Of a DNA stretch of 20,264 nt, positions 1 through 7,904 are shown one piece after another (position 1 is the first letter of the stretch; each line of letters starts with the position of its first letter). The notes under the pieces are model-generated. The model saw only the letters and a list, made by a program, of their open reading frames with translations, did no database searches and was not told where the DNA came from. The stretch comes from JALOOB01 sp964387985 (GTDB lineage Bacteria; Chloroflexota; Anaerolineae; CG2-30-64-16), in contig CAYLZG010000071.1 in assembly GCA_964387985.1 (NCBI GenBank), positions 1 to 20,264 of the forward strand. The letters run 5' to 3'. A program made the position numbers and the translations under genes.

Positions 1-115
1 CCGATATCAATATGCATCAAGCGTTTTAGCGCCGGGCGATGGTGGATGCCGCGAGATCGCCGCCGTTACCCGAACAAATTCTTAACGCTCATCGAACCGC
101 AGCCATCCCCTCGCC

Positions 116-577
116 CTACTTCACATCCACAGGGAAGCGGCGTTCGATGGTCTGGCCGCCGGCCGTGGTGATCTTGACATCCACGTACCAGGCGCCGCCC
201 ATGGTCCATTTGAGCGGCACGCGGTAAACACCCGCCTGTCCACCCGATGCCTCTGCGTTCACCGGGACCATCCCCGCGTGGTTCATGTTCGCTTCGATCG
301 CGAGACGCGCACCGTCCACCGGTTGGCCCGCCTTGTCCTTCACGGTGACGATCACGGTTCCGTCGCCGATCAGAGGTTGGGCAGGCTCGGTGGCAAAGGT
401 CACCTGGTAGTTATCCTGCGTCTGCGGCGCAGCGGATTGGCTGCGGCCGCATCCGCCGAGCAGCACCAGGCCGGTGATGAGCAGAACGGCCAGGAAGAAC
501 GCACTGCTGCGGACGTGCGGGATGTAGTGAGAGCGCGGGCTTACCGCGCCCCGCGCGTCCTCGCGTTCGATGAACAT
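116..577 (-). CDS. YtkA/FixH-like lipoprotein at the end of the oxidase cluster
   Basis: A 153-residue protein, probably an outer-face lipoprotein. A basic N-terminus is followed by a hydrophobic stretch at residues 26-40 and a lipobox LGGC with Cys43 as the likely lipidated residue. The rest is one small beta-sandwich-like domain (about residues 55-150), with the motif MNHAGM near its middle, as in YtkA-like and FixH-like domains that accompany cytochrome oxidases and copper handling. The ATG at 577 is preceded by GAGGTG; a longer reading from 667 would overlap subunit IV in another frame and has no lipoprotein logic. It lies 17 bases after the subunit IV stop on the same strand, so it is likely the last gene of the oxidase operon. 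A role in oxidase assembly or copper delivery is inference from context. The first 115 bases of the window hold nothing I can assign. Confidence 0.72.
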   Translation of the reverse strand: MFIEREDARGAVSPRSHYIPHVRSSAFFLAVLLITGLVLLGGCGRSQSAAPQTQDNYQVTFATEPAQPLIGDGTVIVTVKDKAGQPVDGARLAIEANMNHAGMVPVNAEASGGQAGVYRVPLKWTMGGAWYVDVKITTAGGQTIERRFPVDVK

Positions 578-594
578 ATCGCACCTCGACAAGT

Positions 595-918
595 CTACCC
601 GATGCGCAGGACGATCAGCATCGGGATCACCAGGACGAACGGAATGAAGAAGATGAAGGCGAACCACTTACTGTCATAGCGCAGGTGCATGAAATACATG
701 ATCACCAGCAGCGCCTTGAACACGGACAGCGCCAACAGCACCGGCGCCTGCGGGATCTGGGGCACATAGGTGATGCCCACCTCGATCGCGGTCAGCACCG
801 CCAGGGACAGAAACACGAGCAGGTAGTTCGGGTGTCGCTTGTGCAGCTTGTCCGTGGGCACGTTATCGGGATGGGCCGCGACGGGTTGGTTCTCAGCCAC
901 TGGTTGATTCTCGCTCAT
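595..918 (-). CDS. Cytochrome c oxidase subunit IV
   Basis: A 107-residue membrane protein of the prokaryotic cytochrome c oxidase subunit IV family (CtaF/CyoD type, usually 95-115 residues). The first 30 residues are polar and contain a direct duplication (ENQPVA twice). Three hydrophobic helices follow (about residues 32-50, 58-78 and 84-105), including the family-typical segment KALLVIMYFMHLRYD. The start ATG at 918 is preceded by GAGGCGG. The gene begins 10 bases after the subunit III stop, as expected inside a cox operon. It is an accessory subunit without redox centres that stabilises the complex. Confidence 0.9.
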   Translation of the reverse strand: MSENQPVAENQPVAAHPDNVPTDKLHKRHPNYLLVFLSLAVLTAIEVGITYVPQIPQAPVLLALSVFKALLVIMYFMHLRYDSKWFAFIFFIPFVLVIPMLIVLRIG

Positions 919-928
919 CGTGTCCGCC

Positions 929-1513
929 TCAAATCAGGTAGATGATCGTAAAGAGGATGATCCATACCACGTCGACGTAGTGCCAGTACAGGCCGAATAT
1001 CTCGATACGCATGTAGTTGGTCGGCGAGAAGCGCTCCTTCAGCGCCTCCAACAGCAGCCCCGCGCACCATAGCAGGCCGATGAATACGTGGAAGCCGTGG
1101 AAGCCGGTCACCGTGTAGAAGCCGCCCCCGAACAGGCTGCCCGAAGGCGTGAAGCCCTCGTGAAGCAATACGGAGTACTCGTAGACCTGCACGCCCAGGA
1201 ATGTCGCGCCGAGCGCCAGCGTCGCCGCAAGGAACAGCTTCAACCTGCGCCGGTCGCCGTTCATGATCGCCTGCAACGCCAGCACGACGGTGGTGCTGGA
1301 GACGATCAGGATGAATGTGTTGATCGCCGTGACCGGCACGTTCAGCACATGGTGGGCATCGGCCGGGCTGCGGCCCTTCATCTGCAGGAAGGCGCCGATC
1401 AGCGACGAGAAGAGCATCACCTCGGTGACCAGGAAGATCCACATGCCCAGCTTGCGGCTGTCGAGGCCGGTGCTGGTGTTGGTGGGATCGATGTGCGTGA
1501 CTGATTCGCTCAT
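929..1513 (-). CDS. ctaE: Cytochrome c oxidase subunit III
   Basis: A 194-residue subunit III of a heme-copper oxidase, in the shorter five-helix form typical of CtaE/CyoC. After a polar N-terminus (SESVTHIDPTN) come hydrophobic helices near residues 23-43, 58-80, 92-113, 130-155 and 172-193. The motif FHGFHVFIGLLW (about 138-149) and the C-terminal YWHYVDVVWIILF are family hallmarks, with the conserved HxxDxxW. The ATG at 1513 has GAGGAG six bases upstream; the alternative from 1532 reads another frame and is spurious. It follows subunit I by 15 bases. It has no redox cofactor and supports proton uptake and stability of subunit I. Confidence 0.94.
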   Translation of the reverse strand: MSESVTHIDPTNTSTGLDSRKLGMWIFLVTEVMLFSSLIGAFLQMKGRSPADAHHVLNVPVTAINTFILIVSSTTVVLALQAIMNGDRRRLKLFLAATLALGATFLGVQVYEYSVLLHEGFTPSGSLFGGGFYTVTGFHGFHVFIGLLWCAGLLLEALKERFSPTNYMRIEIFGLYWHYVDVVWIILFTIIYLI

Positions 1514-1528
1514 GGTTTCTCCTCAGCC

Positions 1529-3139
1529 TCAACTAACCACAGGCACCGGGCGCTCGCCGTAACCGTATGGGTCACCATCCACCACCGGCGGGGTGGGGAA
1601 GTTGTGAATGGGCGGCGGCGATGAGGTCGTCCACTCGAGCCCGAACGCGCGCCAGGGATTCGGCCCTGCCAGGGCGCCCTTGCGCAGGCTGACGGCCACG
1701 TTGATCAGGAAGGGCAGCGTGCTGAATGCCAGGAGCATCGCACCTATGGACGACACCAGGTTCAGACCGGTAAACGCAGGGTCGTAGTCGGCCACGCGCC
1801 GCGGCATGCCGTCCAGGCCCAGGGTGTGCTGGGGCAGGAAAGTCAGGTTGAAGCCGATCAGGTTGAGCCAGAAGTGCAGCTGTCCCAGCCGTTCGTTGAG
1901 CATGCGGCCGGTGATCTTCGGAAACCAGTAGTAAAGGCCGGAATACAGGGCCACCACGCTGCCGCCAAAGAGCACGTAGTGCAGGTGCGCGACGACGAAA
2001 TAGGTGTCCTGCACGTGGATGTCGATGGGCACGGACGCCAGGAAGACGCCGCTGAGGCCGCCGATGACGAACATCGAGATGAATGCCAGCGCGAACATCA
2101 GCGAGGTGGTGAACCGCAGTTTGCCGCCCCAGATGGTGGCCAGCCAGGAAAAGATCTTGACGCCCGTCGGCACTGCGATGATCATCGACGTGATCATGAA
2201 CGGGATGCGCAGCAGCGGGTCCATGCCGCTGGTGAACATGTGGTGCGCCCAGACGAGGAAGCCAAAGATCCCGATTGCCAGGCTGGAGACTGCGATCAGC
2301 TTGTAGCCGAAGATCGGTTTGCGGCTGAAAGCCGGCAGCACCTCCGAGATGATGCCAAAGCCGGGAAGCACCATGATGTAGACGGCAGGGTGCGAGTAGA
2401 ACCAGAAGAGGTTCTGCCACATGAGCGGGTCGCCGCCCGCGGTGGACGAAAAGAAGTTGGTGCCCAGGATGCGGCTGAATATCAGCAGGAAGAGTGCGCC
2501 GGAGAGCACCGGGGTGCCCATCACGATGATGATGGATGTGGCGACCATGGCCCAGGCCATCAGGGGAACGCGGGACAGGCTCATACCTATGGCGCGCATA
2601 TTGAAGATAGTCACCAGGAAGTTGAGCCCGCCGAAGATGGACGAGAAGCCGATGAACTGGAGCGAGATGGCCCACAGCGTTTGCCCGGTGTGTGTGGTCA
2701 GGCTTAGCGGCGGATACGCGGTCCAGCCGCTCTCCGCACCGCCCACTGCAAAGGCCACGAGCATCAGGATGGCGCCGGGAACGATCAGCCAGAACGAGAG
2801 CGCATTGAGGCGGGGAAACGCCATGTCCTGCTGGCCCAGCTGCAGCGGCACCACGTAGTTCGCCAGCCCGACGAACGCTGGGATGATCCAGAAGAAGATC
2901 ATGAGCGTGCCGTGGATGGTGAACAACTGGTTGTAGGCCTTGCCACCCACCAGCTGTTGGCCCGGTGCAGCCAGCTCTGCGCGGATCACCATCGCAAGGA
3001 GGCCGCCGATGATGAAGAACACGAAAGCCACGACCATGTACTGGATGCCGATGACCTTGTGATCCGTGTTGAAAGTAAAGTAATCGCGCCAGGTTCGGGC
3101 GCCGTGGCGGACGAAGCCGCTTTGAGCTGTGTCTACCAT
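1529..3139 (-). CDS. ctaD: Cytochrome c oxidase subunit I, type A2
   Basis: A 536-residue catalytic subunit that reduces oxygen to water and pumps protons across the cell membrane. Visible ligands are His76 and His387 for the low-spin heme, His385 for the high-spin heme, and His250, His299 and His300 for CuB. Tyr254 is the likely cross-linked tyrosine (HPAVY), and Lys328 lies in PTGVKIF of the K-channel. Helix VI reads YSHPAVY at residues 248-254: the Glu of the usual HPEVY is absent and Tyr-Ser precedes the His. In known families this marks type A2 oxidases, which use Tyr-Ser in the D-channel. The ATG at 3139 has a TGAGGTGA ribosome site that overlaps the subunit II stop, suggesting translational coupling. 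Confidence 0.97.
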   Translation of the reverse strand: MVDTAQSGFVRHGARTWRDYFTFNTDHKVIGIQYMVVAFVFFIIGGLLAMVIRAELAAPGQQLVGGKAYNQLFTIHGTLMIFFWIIPAFVGLANYVVPLQLGQQDMAFPRLNALSFWLIVPGAILMLVAFAVGGAESGWTAYPPLSLTTHTGQTLWAISLQFIGFSSIFGGLNFLVTIFNMRAIGMSLSRVPLMAWAMVATSIIIVMGTPVLSGALFLLIFSRILGTNFFSSTAGGDPLMWQNLFWFYSHPAVYIMVLPGFGIISEVLPAFSRKPIFGYKLIAVSSLAIGIFGFLVWAHHMFTSGMDPLLRIPFMITSMIIAVPTGVKIFSWLATIWGGKLRFTTSLMFALAFISMFVIGGLSGVFLASVPIDIHVQDTYFVVAHLHYVLFGGSVVALYSGLYYWFPKITGRMLNERLGQLHFWLNLIGFNLTFLPQHTLGLDGMPRRVADYDPAFTGLNLVSSIGAMLLAFSTLPFLINVAVSLRKGALAGPNPWRAFGLEWTTSSPPPIHNFPTPPVVDGDPYGYGERPVPVVS

Positions 3140-3151
3140 CGTCGCATCACC

Positions 3152-4228
3152 TCATTTCGTTCCCAACAGGTATGTGACCAGCTTATCCAGGTCCTGCTCG
3201 GAGATCCGCAGTCCGTAATCCTGCGGCATCAGGTTCGCAGGGAAACCCTCCACGATGTGGGCGTTCGGCTTGACAATGGCTTCGAGCGTGTACTCTTCGG
3301 CCGGTTGGCCCGGGACGCGGGTTCCGGCAACTGCGCTGTACCCATCCAGCGCGGGGCCAAGCGCACCGGCCGCGCCGGCGTCTGCGAGAACGTGGCACGC
3401 GTTGCAGCCGCTGTTGTTGAATAGCTGGCGTCCGGCAGCCATCGGATCCGCGGCCGCACTGGCCGCCTGGCTGGCCGTCGTCTGCTGGCTCGCGATCCAT
3501 GCCCTGAAGTCCGCATCCGACTGAATCACGATCTGCGAGCGCATCACCGCATGTCCTGCGCCGCACAATTCCGTACACACGATGGGATAGGTTCCCGTTT
3601 CCGTGCCGGTGACGAAGGCCTCCGTCACCCGGTCGGGCATGACGTCCTTCTTAATGCGCATCTCCGGCACCCAGAATGAGTGGATGACGTCGTTGGAGCG
3701 CATCTTCAGATGCACCTGGCGGTCCACCGGGATGTGCATTTCGGCAGCGGTCACGTCCTGCTCGGGGTAGTAGAACTGCCAGGCAAACTGGAAGCCCTTG
3801 ACCTCCACCACCAGTGCATCATCCTGGGGCCGTTCGATGTCGGCCAGCACCTGGTAGCTCATGAAGCCGACGAAGAAGATCGTCAAAGCAGGGATGACGG
3901 TCCAGAAGATCTCCAGCTTGTGGTTGCCGCGTACGGGAGGACCATCGGTGTCATCGTCTGGTTGGCGACCGAAACGGACGATCGAGTAGAGCAGAAAGCC
4001 CTGGACGATCACGAATACAACCGTCGCAATGCCCAGCGTCAGGCCGAAGAGCTGGTCGATCGCAGATCCTTCGGTAGCCACAGAACGATTGAGAAAGGGG
4101 TTGCTGATGCCCAACACGAGGCCCGAGACCACGGCCACGACGCCAATGACGATGGCCACGAGCCTGCTCGTTGTGTCGAACATGACCGGCTGGCGGCCGG
4201 ACGCTTCAGGACCGGGAGCTTGGGACAT
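3152..4228 (-). CDS. ctaC: Cytochrome c oxidase subunit II with fused cytochrome c domain
   Basis: A 358-residue electron-entry subunit. Hydrophobic segments lie at about residues 23-42, 60-84 and 106-127; the first may be a signal anchor. The outer-face cupredoxin domain holds a complete CuA site: His183, Cys218, Glu220, Cys222, His226 and Met229. An Ala/Ser/Gln-rich linker (about 245-262) leads to a class I cytochrome c domain with CNACH at 275-279 and probable axial Met334 (NLMPQ). This fusion defines caa3-type oxidases. I chose the ATG at 4228 because GGAG lies 10 bases upstream; starts at 4237 or TTG 4246 would put GGAG too close or inside the gene. It precedes subunit I by 12 bases. The 129 bases upstream of it hold no promoter I can defend. 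Confidence 0.95.
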   Translation of the reverse strand: MSQAPGPEASGRQPVMFDTTSRLVAIVIGVVAVVSGLVLGISNPFLNRSVATEGSAIDQLFGLTLGIATVVFVIVQGFLLYSIVRFGRQPDDDTDGPPVRGNHKLEIFWTVIPALTIFFVGFMSYQVLADIERPQDDALVVEVKGFQFAWQFYYPEQDVTAAEMHIPVDRQVHLKMRSNDVIHSFWVPEMRIKKDVMPDRVTEAFVTGTETGTYPIVCTELCGAGHAVMRSQIVIQSDADFRAWIASQQTTASQAASAAADPMAAGRQLFNNSGCNACHVLADAGAAGALGPALDGYSAVAGTRVPGQPAEEYTLEAIVKPNAHIVEGFPANLMPQDYGLRISEQDLDKLVTYLLGTK

Positions 4229-4357
4229 AGCGCGCATTCTCCACAAAGACAGTCACGATGACCACAGGGTCAGGAATGTAATAAAAATCAAACAAGGAAC
4301 GACTGAACAGTACCAAGGCGAACAATGCTGTGCAGTAATTCACGTCACCGTTTAACT

Positions 4358-5136
4358 CTAACTTTTGTGAAGTTGCTTGTCAAGTCGCTGTTTTTTGCTT
4401 GTGCGCTGCACGTACAAACCGGTGTATCCCGCTACGGCGATGAATGCAAACGCGAACCACTGGATCGCATAGACCATGTGCGACCCCTCGTCCAGGCTGA
4501 TCTCTGGCTGGGGCTTGGGAAACTGGCGCGGCTCTGCGCCGGGCCGCGTGTCTTCTTCTACAAAAACCGTGAGCAGCGGATAGGGCAGTTGTTGGCGAAT
4601 CTTGGGCAGATCGACGCGGTGCCAGGCATCGACTCGCGGCCCTGTGAGAGAGGGTGTGGGGTCCTCGGGCGACATGCCCCGGCGCACATGGCTCTTGCGC
4701 AGGATGCCGTACACCTCAACCTCGCCCGGCTCACCGCGGAATTGGATGCGATCGGCTGCACCGGCGGATTCATAGGGGATCCACCCCCGGTCGACCAGGA
4801 TCGCGGTGTCGCTGCNNNNNNNNNNNNNNNATGAACGCCGGGGAATCCGTTCCAGGTGCGGTTGCGGAGGATCATCTCCTGATCGTAGTCGTACGCGCCG
4901 CGTACGGTCGCGCGGCGCAGATCGACCTCGTCGGGATCGAGCAGCTCACCGGTGACATCCAGGGCCGGCTCGGACAGCCGCGCCACGATGAGCGCGTTGG
5001 CCGCGCGGCGTTCGCCCAGTCTGTCAAGCTGCCAGGTTGCGAGCCGGACGAAAAGACCGGTGAGCGCGAGGATGAGGAGGGTGGCCAGGAGCCACCACCC
5101 GCGAAATGGTGAGGGCCGGGTTGGCTGTGTCATCAT
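4358..5136 (-). CDS. SURF1-family oxidase assembly protein, interrupted by an N-run
   Basis: A SURF1/Shy1-type membrane protein that helps insert heme a into subunit I. The N-terminal part (5136-4831) has a membrane helix and the signature LATWQLDRLGERRAAN, then RNRTWNGFPGVH. The C-terminal part (4815-4358) continues with ILVDRGWIP, LPYPLLTVFVEED and a second helix beginning MVYAIQWFAF, all family-typical. The two parts are in different frames on either side of 15 Ns at 4816-4830. The left part ends on a codon boundary and the right part starts two bases before one, so the real missing length must leave remainder 1 when divided by 3, probably near 25 bases. I read this as an assembly gap, not a true frameshift. 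The start is ATG 5136 or 5133 with a weak ribosome site, 20 bases after the HD gene. Confidence 0.9.
4816..4830. other. Assembly gap of 15 Ns inside SURF1
   Basis: Fifteen unknown bases. Flanking SURF1 codons show that the written gap length cannot be the true one, because the frame does not continue across it. Confidence 0.97.
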
Positions 5137-5156
5137 GCTTGGTTCACGCGAAGGCG

Positions 5157-5750
5157 CTAAGCCGCGGCCAATCTGCCATCCAGGCCCAGGTCGCCGGCAA
5201 TCAGCTTCATCCCCTCGAGCACGATGCGCACATGCTCCCAGGTGTCCAATCCCAGCTCCGCAGCGCCCTCTTCGATGTCCTTGCGGTTCACCGCCGCGGC
5301 GAAGACCTTATCCTTCCACTTCTTCTTGACCGAGCTGACCTCGACATCCGCCAGGTCCTTGCTCGGCCGGACATACGCCACGGCCATGATCAGGCCGGTG
5401 AGCTCGTCGCTGGCCCACAGGGCCGATGCCAGCCGGGTCCGCCGCGGGACTCCCAGGAATGGCGCGTGACCGGCCACCGCTTCGATCATCTCCTCGGGAT
5501 AGCCCCACTCGCGGAACATCCGGAGGGCGGTGCGCGGGTGACCGGCGACCGTATCGTCCATGTCCGGGTGCCGCTCGAAGTCCAGGTCGTGCATCAGGGC
5601 CGTGACCCCCCAGAATTCTTCATCCTCGCCGAAGTACCGGGCGTATGCGCGCACTGCGGCCTCGACCGCCAGGACGTGTTTGCGCAGGCTATCGCTTGTG
5701 ATCCATTCCTGCACGATCTCCCAGGCCGCCGCCCGATCAGGTAAGCCCAT
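5157..5750 (-). CDS. HD/HDIG-domain phosphohydrolase
   Basis: A 197-residue soluble protein with one HD domain. Metal-ligand candidates are His25 (RKHVLAVE), the His54-Asp55 doublet in TALMHDLDFE, His61, the His residues in AGHPRTA and AGHAPF, and the Asp of WASDELTG. This pattern matches small HDIG-type hydrolases of unknown substrate that are common in many bacteria. I chose ATG 5750, which has AGGGA seven bases upstream; a GTG at 5771 adds seven residues and lacks a site. The gene is first in the leftward cluster, 20 bases before SURF1, so it may be co-transcribed with the oxidase genes. Its leader carries a strong inverted repeat (5786-5811). No function in respiration can be deduced from the sequence. 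Confidence 0.85.
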   Translation of the reverse strand: MGLPDRAAAWEIVQEWITSDSLRKHVLAVEAAVRAYARYFGEDEEFWGVTALMHDLDFERHPDMDDTVAGHPRTALRMFREWGYPEEMIEAVAGHAPFLGVPRRTRLASALWASDELTGLIMAVAYVRPSKDLADVEVSSVKKKWKDKVFAAAVNRKDIEEGAAELGLDTWEHVRIVLEGMKLIAGDLGLDGRLAAA

Positions 5751-5785
5751 GTTCGTTCCCTTTCTCGTCACAGTGATTTGCGTTC

Positions 5786-5811
5786 ACACCCCGATTTTCC
5801 TATCGGGGTGT
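5786..5811. repeat. 10-bp perfect inverted repeat in the divergent intergenic region
   Basis: Arms ACACCCCGAT (5786-5795) and ATCGGGGTGT (5802-5811) flank a 6-base spacer. The repeat lies between the putative leftward -10 element and the HD gene start, so it would form a hairpin in that mRNA leader or serve as a dimeric repressor site. There is no T-run, so it is not an intrinsic terminator. Confidence 0.7.
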
Positions 5812-5835
5812 CGATGGTGTTTGACTGAAGGTACA

Positions 5836-5843
5836 GTATAATT
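5836..5843. promoter_or_regulatory. Overlapping divergent -10 hexamers
   Basis: The plus strand reads TATAAT at 5838-5843, upstream of the response regulator. The minus strand reads TATACT at 5841-5836, facing the HD gene. Neither has a convincing -35 box at 16-18 bases. A TTGACT at 5822-5827 is only 10 bases from the rightward hexamer. It is a plausible bidirectional promoter for the two divergent genes, seen by motif only. Confidence 0.5.
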
Positions 5844-5915
5844 AGGGCCGCTCGATGGATGTAATAGCTGTCGTTTCTGTGTGCTGTAAGTGCTCGCGTG
5901 TAGGAGTATATCACA

Positions 5916-6545
5916 ATGATCAAAGTACTGATGGCGGATGATCATGCGATCGTTCGCAAGGGCTTGCGCCTGATCCTGACCGAGAGCAGCACGCCCTGCC
6001 AGGTCGAGGAAGCGGTGAACGGGCAGGAGGTCCTGAAAAAGGTCTACGATGGCACCTTCGACATCCTTGTCCTGGACATCTCCTTGCCCGACCGGAATGG
6101 GCTCGACCTGGTGCGCGAGATCAAGAGTGTCAAGCCGAAGCTGCCGATCCTGATGCTGAGCGCTCACCCCGAGGACCAGTACGCGGTGCGGGCATTGAAG
6201 GCGGGCGTATCCGGATACCTCAACAAAGAAAGCGCACCCGATCAGCTCGTGCAGGCGATCGAGCGAATCGTTGCCGGCGGGCGCTATATCAGCCCTGACC
6301 TGGCCGAGATGCTTGCCGCAGCGGTGGGCGGCGACATCGACGGCCAGCCACACGAGAGCCTGTCGGATCGCGAGTTCACCGTGCTCCTTCGCATCGGGGC
6401 TGGCCGGTCGGTGAGCGAAATCGCGGATGAATTGGGTTTGAGCGTGAAAACGGTCAGCACGTATCGGACCCGAATCCTGGAAAAGATGAACATGCAGAAC
6501 AACGCGGAGCTGATCCGCTACGTTATCGATCATGGACTAACGTAA
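5916..6545 (+). CDS. NarL/LuxR-type response regulator
   Basis: A 209-residue two-domain regulator. The receiver domain (about 1-120) has the acidic pair Asp8-Asp9, phospho-acceptor Asp54 in LVLDISLPD, Ser82 and Lys104 (YLNKES). The LuxR-type helix-turn-helix (about 147-205) contains LSDREFTVL, IADELGLSVKTVSTYR and a dimer-type C-terminal helix. The ATG at 5916 has TAGGAG ten bases upstream. No histidine kinase lies in the window, so the regulator is orphan here. The next gene begins about 12 bases after its stop, implying co-transcription with the AI-2E-family permeases. The signal and the target genes cannot be read from the sequence. Confidence 0.95.
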   Translation: MIKVLMADDHAIVRKGLRLILTESSTPCQVEEAVNGQEVLKKVYDGTFDILVLDISLPDRNGLDLVREIKSVKPKLPILMLSAHPEDQYAVRALKAGVSGYLNKESAPDQLVQAIERIVAGGRYISPDLAEMLAAAVGGDIDGQPHESLSDREFTVLLRIGAGRSVSEIADELGLSVKTVSTYRTRILEKMNMQNNAELIRYVIDHGLT

Positions 6546-6557
6546 GAGGTTGTCGTG

Positions 6558-7904
6558 ATGCGTGGAGTTAAGGAAATGCCTGAGCGGACATCGATCGACG
6601 ATTGGCAGGATCGCGGCAGTGGGAGCAGGGCCGCGGCCGGCACGGCGCCAGAGCCTTTCGCCGGCTGGACGCCGCGACGGGTGATTACTGCCACCCTGAT
6701 CGTCCTGGCCATCGCGGCAGGATTCTGGCTGGTCTTTCGCTTTCACACGACGGTCTTCCTGTTCCTGGTCGCCGTGCTGTTAGGCATCGCGACCAAGCCA
6801 GCGGTTGCCTGGCTGCAAGCGCGGGGAGTGCGCCCGCAAATCGGCGTCATCCTGATCTACCTGGCCTTATTCGGCGTGCTGGCACTCTTCTTGCTGCTCG
6901 TGGCGCCGCTCCTTGCGGAGCAGGTCACGGCCATGGTCGACCAGCTGCCGGAGCATTATCGAAACCTGCGCCAGGCCCTCATCCTGTCCGATAACCGCCT
7001 CATCCAACGGCTGGCGCTGGGGCTGCCGATGACGATCACGATTTCGATGCCATCGACCGCAGGGACCACTGCCGAAGGCAATGGGGCTGCTTCACCCGGG
7101 ATCGGCCAGGTCCTTGGAATCGTCGGGGGGGCGGCGCAAGGGATCTTCATTTTGATCGCTATCCTGGTGTTGGCATTCTTCTGGGTGCAGGAGGGCGAGG
7201 TGCTGGTCCGACGGCTGCTGCGATTGCTGCCGCCGGACAAGCGCGAGCCCGCGCGAAACCTGTACACCGAGCTGGAGGGCAAGGTCGGCGCCTACTTCCG
7301 CGGCCAATTGATCCTGTGCGGTGTGGTCGGCGTGCTGAGCCTGATCGGTTACCTGATCATCGGGCTGCCCTACGCCGTTGGCCTGGCGCTCATCATGGCT
7401 GTCGCCGAGGCCATCCCTATGGTCGGCCCCACCCTCGGCGCGATTCCCGCCATCCTGGTGGCGCTGACCGCCGCGCCCGACAAGGTGGTGTGGACCCTGG
7501 CCGTCGTCTTCGTCGTGCAGATGGCAGAGAACAACCTGCTCGTGCCCCGGATCATGGACCGTTCGGTGGGCGTCAACCCCATCATCACCATCCTGGGCAT
7601 CACCGCGTTCGGCGCGCTGTTCGGTGTTGTTGGCGCGCTGCTGGCCGTGCCACTGGCCGCCATGGTCCAGATCATCGCCTATCGGGTCATGTTCCGCACA
7701 CCTGCACAGATCGATGTGGGCCGCAGCCGGGCCAGCGCGCTGCGTCTGGCCACCCAGGAGCTGATCCAGGACGTGCGGAAGTCCTTGCGGGGAGATGGCA
7801 CGGCGAACGTCGACCCCACAGTGTCGCAGACTGAAGAGCTGTTGGAGATGATCGCGGTGGACCTGGACAAGATCCTCGATGCTGCGGAGGTCCGGCCATC
7901 ATGA
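6558..7904 (+). CDS. AI-2E-family (PerM-like) membrane permease, first paralogue
   Basis: A 448-residue multi-pass protein of the AI-2E transporter superfamily (TqsA/PerM/YdbI-like). A 30-residue polar N-terminus precedes three hydrophobic helices near 40-115. A long amphipathic region with a Ser/Thr/Gly-rich loop follows, then a second membrane block from about 190 with the family-typical GAYFRGQLILCGVVGVLSLIG and AEAIPMVGPTLGAIPA. Asn/Pro-containing helices (ENNLLVPRIMDRSVGVNP) complete the fold. A charged tail of about 60 residues ends the protein. The ATG at 6558 has AAGAGG eight bases upstream; an ATG at 6576 with GGAG upstream is also possible. Members export diverse solutes or ions; the substrate here is unknown. 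Its TGA overlaps the next ATG by four bases. Confidence 0.9.
   Translation: MRGVKEMPERTSIDDWQDRGSGSRAAAGTAPEPFAGWTPRRVITATLIVLAIAAGFWLVFRFHTTVFLFLVAVLLGIATKPAVAWLQARGVRPQIGVILIYLALFGVLALFLLLVAPLLAEQVTAMVDQLPEHYRNLRQALILSDNRLIQRLALGLPMTITISMPSTAGTTAEGNGAASPGIGQVLGIVGGAAQGIFILIAILVLAFFWVQEGEVLVRRLLRLLPPDKREPARNLYTELEGKVGAYFRGQLILCGVVGVLSLIGYLIIGLPYAVGLALIMAVAEAIPMVGPTLGAIPAILVALTAAPDKVVWTLAVVFVVQMAENNLLVPRIMDRSVGVNPIITILGITAFGALFGVVGALLAVPLAAMVQIIAYRVMFRTPAQIDVGRSRASALRLATQELIQDVRKSLRGDGTANVDPTVSQTEELLEMIAVDLDKILDAAEVRPS

Noticed and set aside
5784..6533. A 249-codon minus-strand frame opposite the response regulator
   Set aside because: The regulator on the plus strand has all receiver and helix-turn-helix residues; the other frame crosses the intergenic region without sense.
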